In this document: positions 54,240 to 64,000 of the stretch, one piece after another
How positions within the stretch are numbered: position 1 is the stretch's first letter
Layout: each line of letters starts with the position of its first letter
Assembly: GCF_963576675.1 (NCBI RefSeq)
Contig: NC_088913.1
Span: 1,493,001-1,557,000, forward strand
From: Euphorbia lathyris
Taxonomy: Eukaryota > Streptophyta > Magnoliopsida > Malpighiales > Euphorbiaceae
Direction of reading: 5' to 3'
DNA length: 64,000 nt
Made by a program: the position numbers and the translations under genes
The notes under the pieces: generated by a model
What the model was told of the DNA's origin: nothing
The model's input: only the letters and a program-made list of their open reading frames with translations
Database searches by the model: none

Positions 54240-54835
54240 TAAATAAATTATAAATTGAGAGGATAGTTGAAAACCTCAGGCAGCCATTTATCAGTCTCTG
54301 CATCTTCCATTACAAATGTTGACCCAACTTCAATTCCAATTCTCGCCTAATGCCAAAACAAATGCTCTTTGCTCTGCCTCTCCTTGCACTTCAGCAGTCG
54401 GAACCTTCTTTTGCAACTTCAAACTGTTATCCGGCTGCTTCTGCTACCTGATTCGTTTGGATTAAAGGCACTGATCCAGTAATTTGAGGATTTAGAAATT
54501 GAATTGAAAGATTTGAAAGCAATGGATCCAAGAGTTCGCAAAGATTTCAATATCCAAGACCCTCAAAGGTGCATTAACTAGGATTCCGGGGGCCTTGTTG
54601 AACATCCCGTGGCCATTACAAGCAAAACCAGTCTTCATCCATAGTTTTATACCAAAAAAGCAGCACAAGTTTTATATCTTTACCCGACAGGATGAAACTT
54701 ATCCACAGCAAACTACTATGGCAATTCCAGAAAGTGGACAAGAATTTCAATGTTATAGATTCCAACTTCGCTGAGAATTTCAAAATTCATTCAAGAATGG
54801 CAGAAAAAGCAGTGAAGTAAATTTGCATCACCTTG
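54240..54835 (-). other. Conserved mTERF 3' flank, copy D
   Basis: Inverted counterpart of 4127-4720. On + a frame reads F-E-D-L-E-I-E-L-K-D-L-K-A-M-D-P-R-V-R-K-D-F-N-I-Q (about 54484-54560), similar to that in copy E. Confidence 0.5.
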
Positions 54836-56002
54836 TCATTCTACATCTTCTTCCGATTTTCTTGTTTCGGAAAGATTTAACTTGTGGTTATACAGCTGAA
54901 TTAAACGAGGAGCTTCCTCATGACATTTCACATATTTTTCCAAGAAACGCCTCTCTGAATATGTGAACAAACTAGTTATGCTTGAATTCAATTTGACTAG
55001 ACCCTTGGATAACAGAAATTCAATAACTGCACCTCTTGGAATGATCCTCTTCTTCAAGCTGTATCTGAGTAATGCAGGACAACTCACAATGACTGAATAG
55101 TGTAAACCCAATTTGTTGACATAAAAATCCATCACGGCCATTAGCTTATCCTCTGAGATTGAGAGAATCGATGGGAGCCTCTTGAAGGCTGTAATTATAT
55201 CTTCATCGGACCAACCCCACCTCTTATATATCGCAACCTTCTCATCCCTCTTCGATTTGCTCAGTCCTGTCAATGCTATGATTGCAAAAACAAACTGTGA
55301 CTTCACAGGATTAAATCCCATTTTCTTGACTTCCTCCAAAATCTTTGCAAATTTGACTGGATTTGCTCCAATACTTACCCAATTAGCATGAATTAACAGC
55401 AAAATACTTGATGCAGGCACGCCATTTTCTCTCAAAGTGTTTATATTAGGTATTAGAGCAACTTCAAGACTAGCATTTAGAACACCAGCATTTCGTTTAA
55501 TCAATTCAATGGCTTTATATTCGGATTTTAATAGGTCAGTCAAAAGATTAAAATTACCAACCAACCTATTTTCTAAGCTTATCCTGAAGATCCAAGGGTA
55601 GGTAGTGAAGATTGTAACAAGGTCAGGGGTTGAAGCTCCTCTAGAGCGAAAAAATTCAAGTTTGGGGGAAATGGTCATCGTCGGATCGCAACATAGCATT
55701 TTGGGGAACTTTATGATCATTTCAGAGATTTGAATTTTCGAGAATCCAAACTTTTCCAAGGAGGATACAACCGAATCTGGCTGCTCCGAGGATTCAAATT
55801 GGAGAGTTTTAGAAGCTGAAAGAGCTGATTTAGGAGATAATCCACATGTTTTTGTGAGGTAAGAAAGATTAAAAGAGTGTGGATTATCAGAATCAGATGA
55901 TAAGTATCGGACTGAAAATGAAACCACCATTGAACGGTTATGAGGTGTGACTGTGGAACCATTTCTAGAATGGAGAAGCTTTTTGCAGAGAAATTGAAAC
56001 AT
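54836..56002 (-). CDS. mTERF family protein, copy D (intact, 388 aa)
   Basis: Same length and layout as 11862-13028. Residues 1-37 are a probable organelle targeting peptide (M-F-Q-F-L-C-K-K-L-L-H-S-R, no acidic residue before the S-S-D-S-D at 35-39). Repeats with F-P-K-M-L, Y-P-W-I-F, L-P-S-I-L and C-P-A-L-L follow, and the C-terminal block S-E-R-R-F-L-E-K-Y-V-K-C-H-E-E-A-P is complete. Substitutions against copy B are spread over the protein, while the repeat Pro and Leu positions are kept, which suggests past selection; dN/dS was not computed. It is almost identical to copy E. The ATG is fixed by agreement with B and C. The role is presumably in organelle gene expression; the target is unknown. 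Confidence 0.92.
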   Translation of the reverse strand: MFQFLCKKLLHSRNGSTVTPHNRSMVVSFSVRYLSSDSDNPHSFNLSYLTKTCGLSPKSALSASKTLQFESSEQPDSVVSSLEKFGFSKIQISEMIIKFPKMLCCDPTMTISPKLEFFRSRGASTPDLVTIFTTYPWIFRISLENRLVGNFNLLTDLLKSEYKAIELIKRNAGVLNASLEVALIPNINTLRENGVPASSILLLIHANWVSIGANPVKFAKILEEVKKMGFNPVKSQFVFAIIALTGLSKSKRDEKVAIYKRWGWSDEDIITAFKRLPSILSISEDKLMAVMDFYVNKLGLHYSVIVSCPALLRYSLKKRIIPRGAVIEFLLSKGLVKLNSSITSLFTYSERRFLEKYVKCHEEAPRLIQLYNHKLNLSETRKSEEDVE

Positions 56003-56143
56003 GATAATTCTAAAACTGAAGATTGTGAAAGAAAACCTGACCTTTGCTCGAGATTGGAGACAAGCCTCAACCCAAATACAATTCCAATTCCAATTCCAGC
56101 AGAGGAAGTTCAGAAATTCAGAGAAACTAGGAAGAAGAAAGCA

Positions 56144-56152
56144 AAACCCTAA
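56144..56152 (-). promoter_or_regulatory. Telo-box upstream of mTERF copy D
   Basis: AAACCCTAA on + (TTAGGGTTT in the gene direction), 142 bp before the ATG, with the same leader as copies B and C (complement of cgacatagttttactctct just upstream at about 56166-56185). Confidence 0.6.
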
Positions 56153-56199
56153 TAAAGAGAAGAAGAGAGAGTAAAACTATGTCGTTTTGATGGGATTCC

Positions 56200-57129
56200 A
56201 ACATCTGACTGATTGTAAAAGGCACTGACAGCATTAATACTATGTTTTTTTTCTTATAAAAAAAGACTATTTTTTTAATTAACTAATTAATTTACAACAG
56301 CGGTAAGAAAACACACGATTATGAGCAGCTTAATTGACCTGATGTCGTTCATGAACAAACTCAACATGACCAAAGCATTTAATCTCTTTCTAAATATCCG
56401 AGATAATAGTTCCTAATCAATTTAAAAGATAATTTTCATTCTTGAGAATATGAACAACAGAATCCAAAACAATCAAAACTCTTTTGAATTTCGTTGTCTT
56501 TGCAACACGAATTGAGAATCAGATAGTTCAGTATGAAAGGCCGGAAGAGATGACCCAATCGGACCTCCTCCGGACAACAATACTTACCCACAATAATTAC
56601 GAACAAGGAAATCGGACGAGTTATAATGTTTTTTACAGAATAAAAAGTGTTGCAATTCAATTTAAATTAACCTTTTCTTTAATTGACTTTAATATAACCT
56701 TTGTCTTAATTTCTTTAGATAAAACAATTAGATCGATCATTCTACATTCCGAATACAATTTTTTTTTTTTAAAATCTTATATTTTAAAAAAAAAATCTTA
56801 TTTTTTAATTATTTTTCTTGACTCGACAACTTTTATTAATTAAAGGTTCAATTGAGTTAAAAAAAATCAATTAATTTAGGAAAAGGTAAAAATGAACTAG
56901 ATTTTTTTTTATCTTAAGGACAAACTTACGTTTTGTAATTAGTTATGATGTGGGATAATTTGAGATGAGTTTTCAAAATGTCTAAGATAAAATAGAAAAA
57001 TGATTAAGAATGGGTTCGAGACCTCACTCTGATGCTTTATCAGTTAAGCTAAAAGACGAAATGGATACTAACAAGTATATAGTTCGAATATGTAAGGACA
57101 ATGTTACATTTTGATGCATTGTATACTAT
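56200..57129. other. Spacer, no gene
   Basis: AT-rich. On the minus strand at 57010-57060 there is a short tRNA-like string (tagcttaactgataaagca, with a degenerate ggtctcgaaccc), perhaps a SINE remnant. Nothing else is recognised. Confidence 0.4.
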
Positions 57130-57131
57130 TA

Positions 57132-57362
57132 CAGTAAAACCTTCATAAATTAATACTCGATAAATTAATAACCTCTTTAAAATAATAATTTCTTCTAGTC
57201 CCGACTTAGGTCTGTTCAATAAATTAATACTCGATAAATTAATAACCTCTTTAAAATAATAATTTCTTCTAGTCCCGACTTAGGTCTGTTCAATAAATTA
57301 ATACTTGATAAATTAATAAAACTCCATGGTTTCAACATTATTAATTTATAGAGGTTTTACTG
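57132..57362. mobile_element. MITE with TA duplication (mariner-type), internal tandem repeat
   Basis: Ends cagtaaaaccttcataaatt and the complement (aatttatagaggttttactg), flanked by TA (57130-57131 and 57363-57364). Inside, a roughly 75-bp unit ending in agtcccgacttaggtctgtt is present twice, with a third partial copy. Non-coding. Confidence 0.7.
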
Positions 57363-57364
57363 TA

Positions 57365-58770
57365 TATTTATATAATGACAAGATTGTGTACTCTAAATGA
57401 GTTGGATTCCATGTGGTACCTGCTTAATGGAAGAGAGATTTGATATCAATCTGAAACAGATACCAACCATAATCGTTGTCTGCAATTTAAGGTATAAGAC
57501 CATGATTGAATTAGTGAAACCTTACGTACTTTCTTGACTAGTCCAGTGGTTACTTTTTTGAGAGAGGGAAAATTAACTTGTAAGAGTTTTTCATGCAACA
57601 TCAGTATTTAATTTGAACAAAGTCGAATTTGTAACGTGCCACAACATCCAAATGAGAGAAGCTTGGCGACTAAAATTATTCTCCTTGGAATGAAAGGCAA
57701 AAACAAACTCCCTAGCTTGGGAAATAAGGCAACGAATATTGGTCGGAAAGTGTTGTTAGATGTGAATATTGGCATGTTAAATTTAAATTTTATGTGACTC
57801 GATTACACCCAGAAGCTCGCATATATGTATATCCTGAAACCACAAGCCTAATTTTACACCTTTATTGGCGAGGCCGATAGATTAATAAAGAAAGCACGTC
57901 CTTTATTCTTTATCTAATTTGCTAAATATTAAATCTCACGAGACTCGATCACATCTAGAAGTGTATATCTCGAAAACACAAGTTACAAAACACTAAGTAA
58001 AATAAATAAACAAACAACCATCAAGAATAAATACTCTCCTAGTAGAATTCACTTAAATAGGAAGTTTTCAACTTTTTTAAGAAAACTAAATAATATAATC
58101 GAATAAGAATATACGGATAGTCTAACATGTGCCATAAGGCACAGGTTTATTTTGTGTACTTTAATGCATTAATTACTTTTTTGGCGGATTACTTACTTTT
58201 TAGCTGTAAATATGTATAATAGCCTTACGACTTCTTAACCCATTTTTTTTCTTCTGTTTTTGTAAATTGTTTATCCAAATTACTATAATTTCTACCTTGC
58301 AATTAGCATTAGATGGATGGAGATTTGGATGTAAATATTTTATCTGAACCATTTTTTTCTTCCAGTGGTATTAGTAAAAGGTATGTAATATATTTAGTTG
58401 TTTTTATATTTTTTTATGAACTATTTTTATAGGTTGAGTATATATATATATAACGGATAATATAACCTGTGTCATAAGGTACAAGTTTATTTTGTGTACT
58501 TTAATGCATTAATTACTTTTTTGGCGGATTACTTATCTAACTATTTCAACTTGTACTTAAACGTTTAATAATCTTCTAAACTCTTAACAGAATTTGTGCT
58601 ACTTCAACTTAGCTTTAAATGACCGTCATTTCAACTTTACGATCTTTCTGCTACCTCAACTTCCTTAAAAAAAAAAATTTCATCATCTCAACTTGCTTAA
58701 GTTGTTAGTTGTTAATGGCGCCTCACAATACTACACCTTCATCTTCTTATTTCTTGGTTAATTTCAAACA
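57365..58770. other. Spacer with 70-bp direct repeat
   Basis: No gene. The block tttattttgtgtactttaat with flanks occurs at 58123-58195 and 58466-58535 (about 343 bp apart). Bases 58540-58700 resemble the TIR element at 14076-14456. Confidence 0.5.
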
Positions 58771-58801
58771 ATCAAACCATGGGAAGTGAATCTCAAAAGC
58801 T

Positions 58802-60338
58802 GGGTAAATTTCATCAATGGTGTACAACTTTTACCTCATTTCACACTTTGGTGTACAACCTTTAATTTGTCTCACTAATATATAGGAACTTATAGGTGAC
58901 CTTCCACTTTAGTATAAGCAGGTAAAAATGACCGATCAACTCGAAGTCAACGCGCCACATCAGCAATTGGACCGGTCAAAAAATCAAAATTTGACTAACT
59001 AATGTAAAATTACTTTTATACCCTCATCTTACTCCTTCTTCCGTCCTTTCTCTCTCTAACTTATTTCTGTTCATTTAATCTCTTTAATCCATGTAATCTC
59101 TTTATTTAATCCATGATGGTAAGGGTTATGCTAACTCATGTGAATACTTGAAAGCATACCCATCTTGTTCATTTGGTGGGTTCTTTTATTATATCAAATT
59201 TTTATACTTATAGCATCTCCAACAGCCTCTTAAATTGACTCTTAAGTTAAAATTTGAAGAGGGAGAATAAAAAATCAGCTCCAACAATCTCTTAGTGGCT
59301 CCTCAAATCACTAAAAGCCTCTTCATCCTCTCTATTAATAGAGAGCCTCTCTCCACCTCTTAGTGCCTCCTAACTTCATTTTTTAATAATAATTTATTAT
59401 TGATGAGTCCCTCTCCTCACACTATTGGTAATGTAACAATAAATAATTATCTTAATAATAAAATAATAAATAATGAGTGAATATAAGGAGCATTGTTGGA
59501 GATGATATATCTTAGTCACTCTTAAATCACTAAAAAAGTCAATTTTTTATATTATTTTTAGAGAGTTCTCTAAGAGTCTATTGGAGATGCTCTTAGGTTG
59601 TTGAATATTGGATATTTGGCTTCTGGCTTTGTTTTATTTATTGGCCAATACTCCGGCAGACTACTTTTGTTGCTCATTGGAATACTACGGCAAACTGAAA
59701 GGCAATCAAATGAAAGTTGCAAATTAGAGATAATTACAATAAGTATAATATTGTTTACGATTAGCGGTAGCATTACAGATGTGCAGAATAAAAGTGGCAA
59801 TAGGAGGCTGTTCTTTATAAGTTGGGGATTCCTCTGAAAATAAATTAACGTGAATTTGTCGACTTCCATTCCTCTCTACAGACAAATGCGTATCAAAACA
59901 TAAAATGAATAGACTTAAAATTCATTTAATAGGCTTAATTACAAAGTTAAGATGCCGACTTTGAATGCGTCAGATTTCTTGTATGAGCAAGGTTCTAAGC
60001 CTCGATTCTCCACTGGACTACTCTTTGAATCGTCTCAGCCTTTGAATATACGATCATGAATTAAATGAAGAGATTAAAGGAAGAGAAATAAGGTAGAGAG
60101 AGAAAGGGAAAGAAGAAGGAAGATGAGGGTATATAAGTAATTTTACATTAGTGAGTCAAATTTTGACTTTTTGACCAGTCAAACTGCTGGCGTGGCGCAT
60201 TGACCGGTCATTTTTACCTATTGTATACTAAAGTGGGAGGTCACCTATAAGTTCGTATATATTAATAGGACAAATTAAAGGTTGCACACCAAAATGTGAA
60301 ATGAGGCAAAGATTGTAAACCATTGATGAAATTTACCC
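58802..60338. mobile_element. Non-autonomous MULE-type element in UGT fragment
   Basis: A 1537-bp element with inverted ends of about 70 bp: gggtaaatttcatcaatggt and the complement (accattgatgaaatttaccc-like, one change). It is flanked by a 9-bp duplication tcaaaagct (58793-58801 and 60340-60348), or 10 bp with one mismatch. Inner arms (58940-59090 and 60100-60200) continue the inverted symmetry. No transposase. A Harbinger-type MITE sits inside. Confidence 0.8.
59211..59592. mobile_element. Harbinger-type MITE inside the MULE-type element
   Basis: 382 bp with ends tagcatctccaacag and the complement (ctattggagatgctc), flanked by TTA (59208-59210 and 59593-59595). The TTA target and terminal sequence fit Tourist-like MITEs. 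A decayed relative is at 16497-16815. Confidence 0.75.
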
Positions 60339-60430
60339 TTCAAAAGCTACATATACTCCTCTTAGAGAACCTCTTGTCTTGAGGCAAATCATAAAGACGA
60401 AAATTTGGGTTCAGATATCAAACTAAAATT

Positions 60431-61094
60431 CGGGTTCCAATGCCACATCATTATTTTTTTTACATCGTTAGCATGTTTGACTATGTTTGATAACGAAATA
60501 AACTATAGATCCTCGTTTGTAAATTTTTAACTACAACTACATTTAAAAACAGATGAAACCACAAACAGTTTTTTTTTTCTTTTATTTTACTGTAATCCCA
60601 CAACAAGTGTATCATATTATTTCCTTGACTACAATATATAAATTCTCACATATTTGATTGCTAATATCCCAGAAATCAAGAAATAAATAAATTATATAAA
60701 GAAAGGATCATGACTTAAATGGATATCAACTATCTAATAATAAAAAGAAATTCACAAATTGAAATAAGTTTTATATTTAAAAAAATTCTACTATGAACTC
60801 AGTTCAATTGACTTTAGGAATGAAAAGATGGCACGTATACAACTTTATTCTTTAAACAAATCAAAATCATTTCCAAATCAGGTATATACATCTCATTTTT
60901 TATTGATCGATTTCATTTCATCCAGTCTACTATATTTTCGGATTAGAGGCCCCTAATCCGGCTCCCTCTAAAACCGCCCCTCCCTGGTAACTCCTCAACA
61001 ATCAATCAGACTAGAGAATAGAAAAAGTTCATATAAAAGACAGCCTAAACAGTAAATTAAACAAAGTTCAACCAATTTGTTTTGTAACAAAACA
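60431..61094. other. Spacer, no gene
   Basis: Partly shared with unit spacers (around 60430-60560). The rest is AT-rich and unassigned. Confidence 0.4.
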
Positions 61095-61440
61095 AACAAA
61101 ATATTACCATAGTATCAGCAGCCCAATTTTCTTCCCTGTAGATGAGTAATAAAGCCCAATTTTCTTCCCTGTAGATGAGTAATAACCAATCCATGGAGGA
61201 AAGAAAATGAAGATAAGTCAACCAATCTTGTCTAAACTTTCAAGGAACCTCCCAAAACATCACTTAAAGAGCTTCACCACATAAATCGAATCTAAAGACA
61301 ATTCCAGTCATTCTCCCAAGCTTTCATAACCACGCTATAGCGCAATTCGCGCCCTTTAGCGCCAGCATTTCTGAAAATCCCACCCGAACTAGTAGCTCCA
61401 AGAGTACCAAGAACAGAACCATCCATATTATTCCTAGTTT
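61095..61440 (-). pseudogene. RNase H-like (RVT_3) fragment behind UGT, unit E
   Basis: Minus strand: N-M-D-G-S-V-L-G-T-L-G-A, S-S-G-G-I-F-R-N-A-G-A-K-G, then stops. A tandem duplication of about 35 bp (cccaattttcttccctgtag at 61121 and 61155) lies in its distal part. Confidence 0.7.
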
Positions 61441-61446
61441 CGTAAA

Positions 61447-61668
61447 TTAAGATTGAAGCTCAATGAGTTCATCAATTAAAACGTTAAGATCAGAATAGGA
61501 TGATCAACATTCTTCAACAACCATTCTTGCAATCTGCCAAGTTCATGAGATTTTCTTCTCATTTCTTCACCTTCCATTGTCTCATTTATAGCCTTCTCTA
61601 CACATCCACTCTTTATAATGCTATGATCATCAACACCAATAGATACACCAATTTTCAGTGAAACGTGT
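61447..61668 (-). pseudogene. UGT 3' fragment, unit E
   Basis: Minus strand: I-G-V-S-I-G-V-D-D-H-S-I-I-K-S, then E-K-A-I-N-E, M-E-G-E-E-M-R-R-K-S-H-E-L-G. A frameshift follows before the normal end (stop at 61449-61447). Everything before this helix, including the PSPG box, is missing. Confidence 0.8.
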
Positions 61669-61799
61669 AGGTGCAAGTTGAATCGACTAGACTAGGTATC
61701 TATTAAGCAAAACAATATGTAAATTTCTTATGTTTTGTTCATTATAAATTCAAAGTCATGGTTCTTCTGCTATCTTCTACTTTAAACTGCAATCAAACC

Positions 61800-61915
61800 A
61801 TGGGAAGTGAATCTCAAAAGCTACATATACTTTTCTCTTCCCATTCATGGCTAACAACTTCCTCTTGTCTCCGGGCAAATCCTAAAGACCGAAATTCTTG
61901 ATCCGATATCAAACT
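61800..61915 (+). pseudogene. UGT 5' fragment, unit E
   Basis: ATG at 61800: M-G-S-E-S-Q-K-L-H-I-L-F and then a frameshift. It ends after the T-E-I-L region. It faces away from the UGT 3' fragment, the same head-to-head order as unit D, but most of the palindromic spacer is lost. Confidence 0.7.
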
Positions 61916-62329
61916 AAAATTCGGGTTTGGATGCCATATACTTTTTTTTGCTAATGGCGCGAACCTAAGACTCCAATTTAAAAGTTTTTAACTATGAAAC
62001 TGCCGGTGCGTTTCTAAATGTACCAAACCACATGTTTTTATTTTTACTTTACTCTTTATTTATGTAGCATGAACTTAATCATCCATGTTACAGAATTCAT
62101 TATGCCAAAACTAGATATTTAACAAAATTCTCCAAGAAATTGATAACAAAAATAGTTTGAAAACATTCTATGTTATGTTTCAGAGGAATCAAGGAATAGC
62201 AACAAACAATCATCATGATTTAAATGCACATCTACTATCTTTATGTTCAAAGCAAGGATCATAACTTAAATACATATAAACTAGTATCTACTAATAAAAA
62301 TAAATAAATAAATTATAAATTGAGGGGAT
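61916..62329. other. Unit E spacer
   Basis: Closely matches 53889-54239, with local indels. It has no gene. Confidence 0.5.
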
Positions 62330-62942
62330 AGTTGAAAACCTCAGGCAGCCATTTTCTCAGTCTCTGCATCTTCCATTACAATGTTGACCCAACTTCAATT
62401 CCTATTCTCCCCTAATGCCAAAGTAAATGCTCTTTGCTCTGCCTCTCCTTGCACTTCAGCAGTCGGAACCTTCTTTTGCGACTTCAAACTGTTATCCGGG
62501 CTGCTTCTGGCACCTGTTTCGTTTGGATTAAAGGCACTGGTCCAGTAAAACTTGAGGATTTAGAAACTGAATTAAAAGAATTGAAAACAATGCATCCAAG
62601 AGTTTACAAAGATTTCAATATCCAAGGACCCCCAAAAGTGCATTAACTAGGATTCAGGGGACCTTGTTGAACATCCCTTGGCCATTTCAAGCAAAACAAA
62701 GCTTGTTTAGAGTCGGAACTTGGCCACATCCGTAGTTTCATATGAAAAAATCAGCACAAGTTTATATCTTTACCCAACAGGATGAAATTTATCCACAGCA
62801 ACTATAATGGCAATTCCCAAAATTGGACAAGAATTTCAATGTTATAGATTCCAACTACACTAAGAAATTCAAAATTCATTCAAAAATGTAGATTCCTTCA
62901 AGAATAGCAGAAAAAGCAGTGAAGTAAATTTGCATCACCTTG
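62330..62942 (-). other. Conserved mTERF 3' flank, copy E
   Basis: Counterpart of 54240-54835. On + an open frame (62434-62646) ends L-E-D-L-E-T-E-L-K-E-L-K, then M-H-P-R-V-Y-K-D-F-N-I-Q-G-P. Similar peptides can be read in copies A, C and D, so it may be more than chance, but I recognise no family. Confidence 0.5.
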
Positions 62943-64000
62943 TCATTCTACATCTTCTCCGGATTTTATTGTTTCGGAAAGATTTAACTTGTGGTTGTAC
63001 AGCTGAATTAAACGAGGAGCTTCCTCATGACATTTCACATATTTTTCCAAGAAACGCCTCTCTGAATATGTGAACAAACTAGTTATGCTTGAATCCAATT
63101 TGACCAGACCCTTGGATAACAGAAATTCAATAACTGCACCTCTTGGAATGATCCTCTTCTTCAAGCTGTATCTGAATAATGCAGGACAACTCACAATGAC
63201 TGAATAATGTAAACCCAATTTGTTGACATAAAAATCCATCACGGCCATTAGCTTATCCTCTGAGATTGAGAGAATCGATGGGAGCCTCTTGAAGGCTGTA
63301 ATTATATCTTCATCGGACCAACCCCACCTCTTATATATCGCAACCTTCTCATCCCTCTTCGATTTGCTCAGTCCTGTCAATGCTATGATTGCAAAAACAA
63401 ACTGTGACTTCAAAGGATTAAATCCCATTTCCTTGACTTCCTCCAAAATCTTTCCAAATTTGACTGGATTTGCTCCAATACTTACCCAATTAGCATGAAT
63501 TAACAGCAAAATACTTGATGCAGGCACTCCATTTTCTCTCAAAGTGTTTATATTAGGTATTAGAGCAACTTCAAGACTAGCATTTAGAACACCAGCATTT
63601 CGTTTGATCAATTCAATGGCTTTATATTCGGATTTTAATAGGTCAGTCAAAAGATTAAAATTACCAACCAACCTATTTTCTAAGCTTATCCTGAAGATCC
63701 AAGGGTAGGTAGTGAAGATTGTAACAAGGTCAGGGGTTGAAGCTCCTCTAGAGCGAAAAAATTCAAGTTTGGGGGAAATGGTCATCGTCGGATCGCAACA
63801 TAGCATTTTGGGGAACTTTATGATCATTTCAGAGATTTGAATTTTCGAGAATCCAAACTTTTCCAAGGAGGATACAACCGAATCTGGCTGCTCCGAGGAT
63901 TCAAATTGGAGAGTTTTAGAAGCTGAAAGAGCTGATTTAGGAGATAATCCACATGTTTTTGTGAGGTAAGAAAGAGTAAAAGAGTGTGGATTATCAGAAA
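62943..64000 (-). CDS. mTERF family protein, copy E (5' end beyond window)
   Basis: The frame is open from the right edge of the window (first residues S-D-N-P-H-S-F, equivalent to residue 38 of copy B) to the stop at 62943. No lesion is visible. Only a handful of residues differ from copy D, for example G for A after N-P-V-K-F, L-F-R-Y-S for L-L-R-Y-S, and T-I-K-S-G for T-R-K-S-E at the end. The true ATG, about 37 codons further out, and the promoter lie outside. There is an in-frame L-E-K-F at 63866, but it is not a start. Same fold and presumed organelle role as copy D. Intact as far as it can be seen. Confidence 0.88.
   Translation of the reverse strand, partial: SDNPHSFTLSYLTKTCGLSPKSALSASKTLQFESSEQPDSVVSSLEKFGFSKIQISEMIIKFPKMLCCDPTMTISPKLEFFRSRGASTPDLVTIFTTYPWIFRISLENRLVGNFNLLTDLLKSEYKAIELIKRNAGVLNASLEVALIPNINTLRENGVPASSILLLIHANWVSIGANPVKFGKILEEVKEMGFNPLKSQFVFAIIALTGLSKSKRDEKVAIYKRWGWSDEDIITAFKRLPSILSISEDKLMAVMDFYVNKLGLHYSVIVSCPALFRYSLKKRIIPRGAVIEFLLSKGLVKLDSSITSLFTYSERRFLEKYVKCHEEAPRLIQLYNHKLNLSETIKSGEDVE

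Larger units (their letters stand above)
58779..60430 (+). pseudogene. UGT 5' fragment split by a MULE-type element
   Basis: ATG at 58779 (M-G-S-E-S-Q-K) in the usual context caaaccatggg. The sequence is cut after eight codons by the 1.5-kb element and resumes at 60349 with a version of the L-R-E-P-L-V-L-R-Q-I region, ending near 60428. About 40 codons, including the catalytic His, were deleted before or with the insertion. It is an extra UGT remnant without its own mTERF. Confidence 0.75.

Noticed and set aside
57005..57060. tRNA gene
   Set aside because: A box A-like string is present on the minus strand, but box B is degenerate and no cloverleaf can be drawn by eye. Probably a SINE scrap.

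Overview
This is eudicot nuclear DNA: AT-rich, with plant UDP-glycosyltransferase and plant-type mTERF genes, telo-box promoters, and a dense cover of plant retrotransposons and MITEs. I cannot name the species from the sequence. There is no bacterial, organellar, rRNA or CRISPR content.

The gene content is a dispersed array of one ancestral unit: an mTERF-family gene, a conserved 3' flank, a short UGT 5' fragment pointing towards that mTERF, a head-to-head UGT gene, and an RNase H-like (RVT_3) fragment behind the UGT. Five copies can be followed. A (about 3.3-7.2 kb), B (11.6-15.6 kb) and C (45.7-50.1 kb) are on the + strand. D (56.2-51.7 kb) and E (64.0-61.1 kb) are inverted. Only the mTERFs of B (11862-13028) and D (54836-56002) are intact 388-aa genes. 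E is open but runs off the right edge. A has lost its 5' half and carries a nonsense codon. C has a 1-bp frameshift. D and E are nearly identical and about 8.1 kb apart, so they are a recent duplication. Every UGT copy is broken; the best one (52033-53468, minus) has one frameshift, and the A copy carries the same one.

The middle (22.6-41.2 kb) is a three-level nest of LTR retrotransposons, each level proved by target-site duplications. A minus-strand, non-coding Ty3/gypsy-like element (22601-41163, TSD GTATC) sits beside a fragment resembling a plant NAA15 exon. A plus-strand Ty1/copia element (23130-37291, TSD ATAAA) is inserted in one of its LTRs. A 3.1-kb solo LTR (27544-30658, TSD CCAGC) is inserted in the copia pol gene. 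The copia element has gag, pol and a third, long ORF with its own upstream TATA box and three in-frame stops.

The rest is small DNA transposons (MULE-type with 9-bp TSDs, a hAT-type element inside a LINE-derived pseudogene, Harbinger- and mariner-type MITEs), a roughly 140-bp tandem array at 20.9-22.2 kb, a GC-rich hairpin block at 43.0-43.4 kb, and AT-rich spacer.
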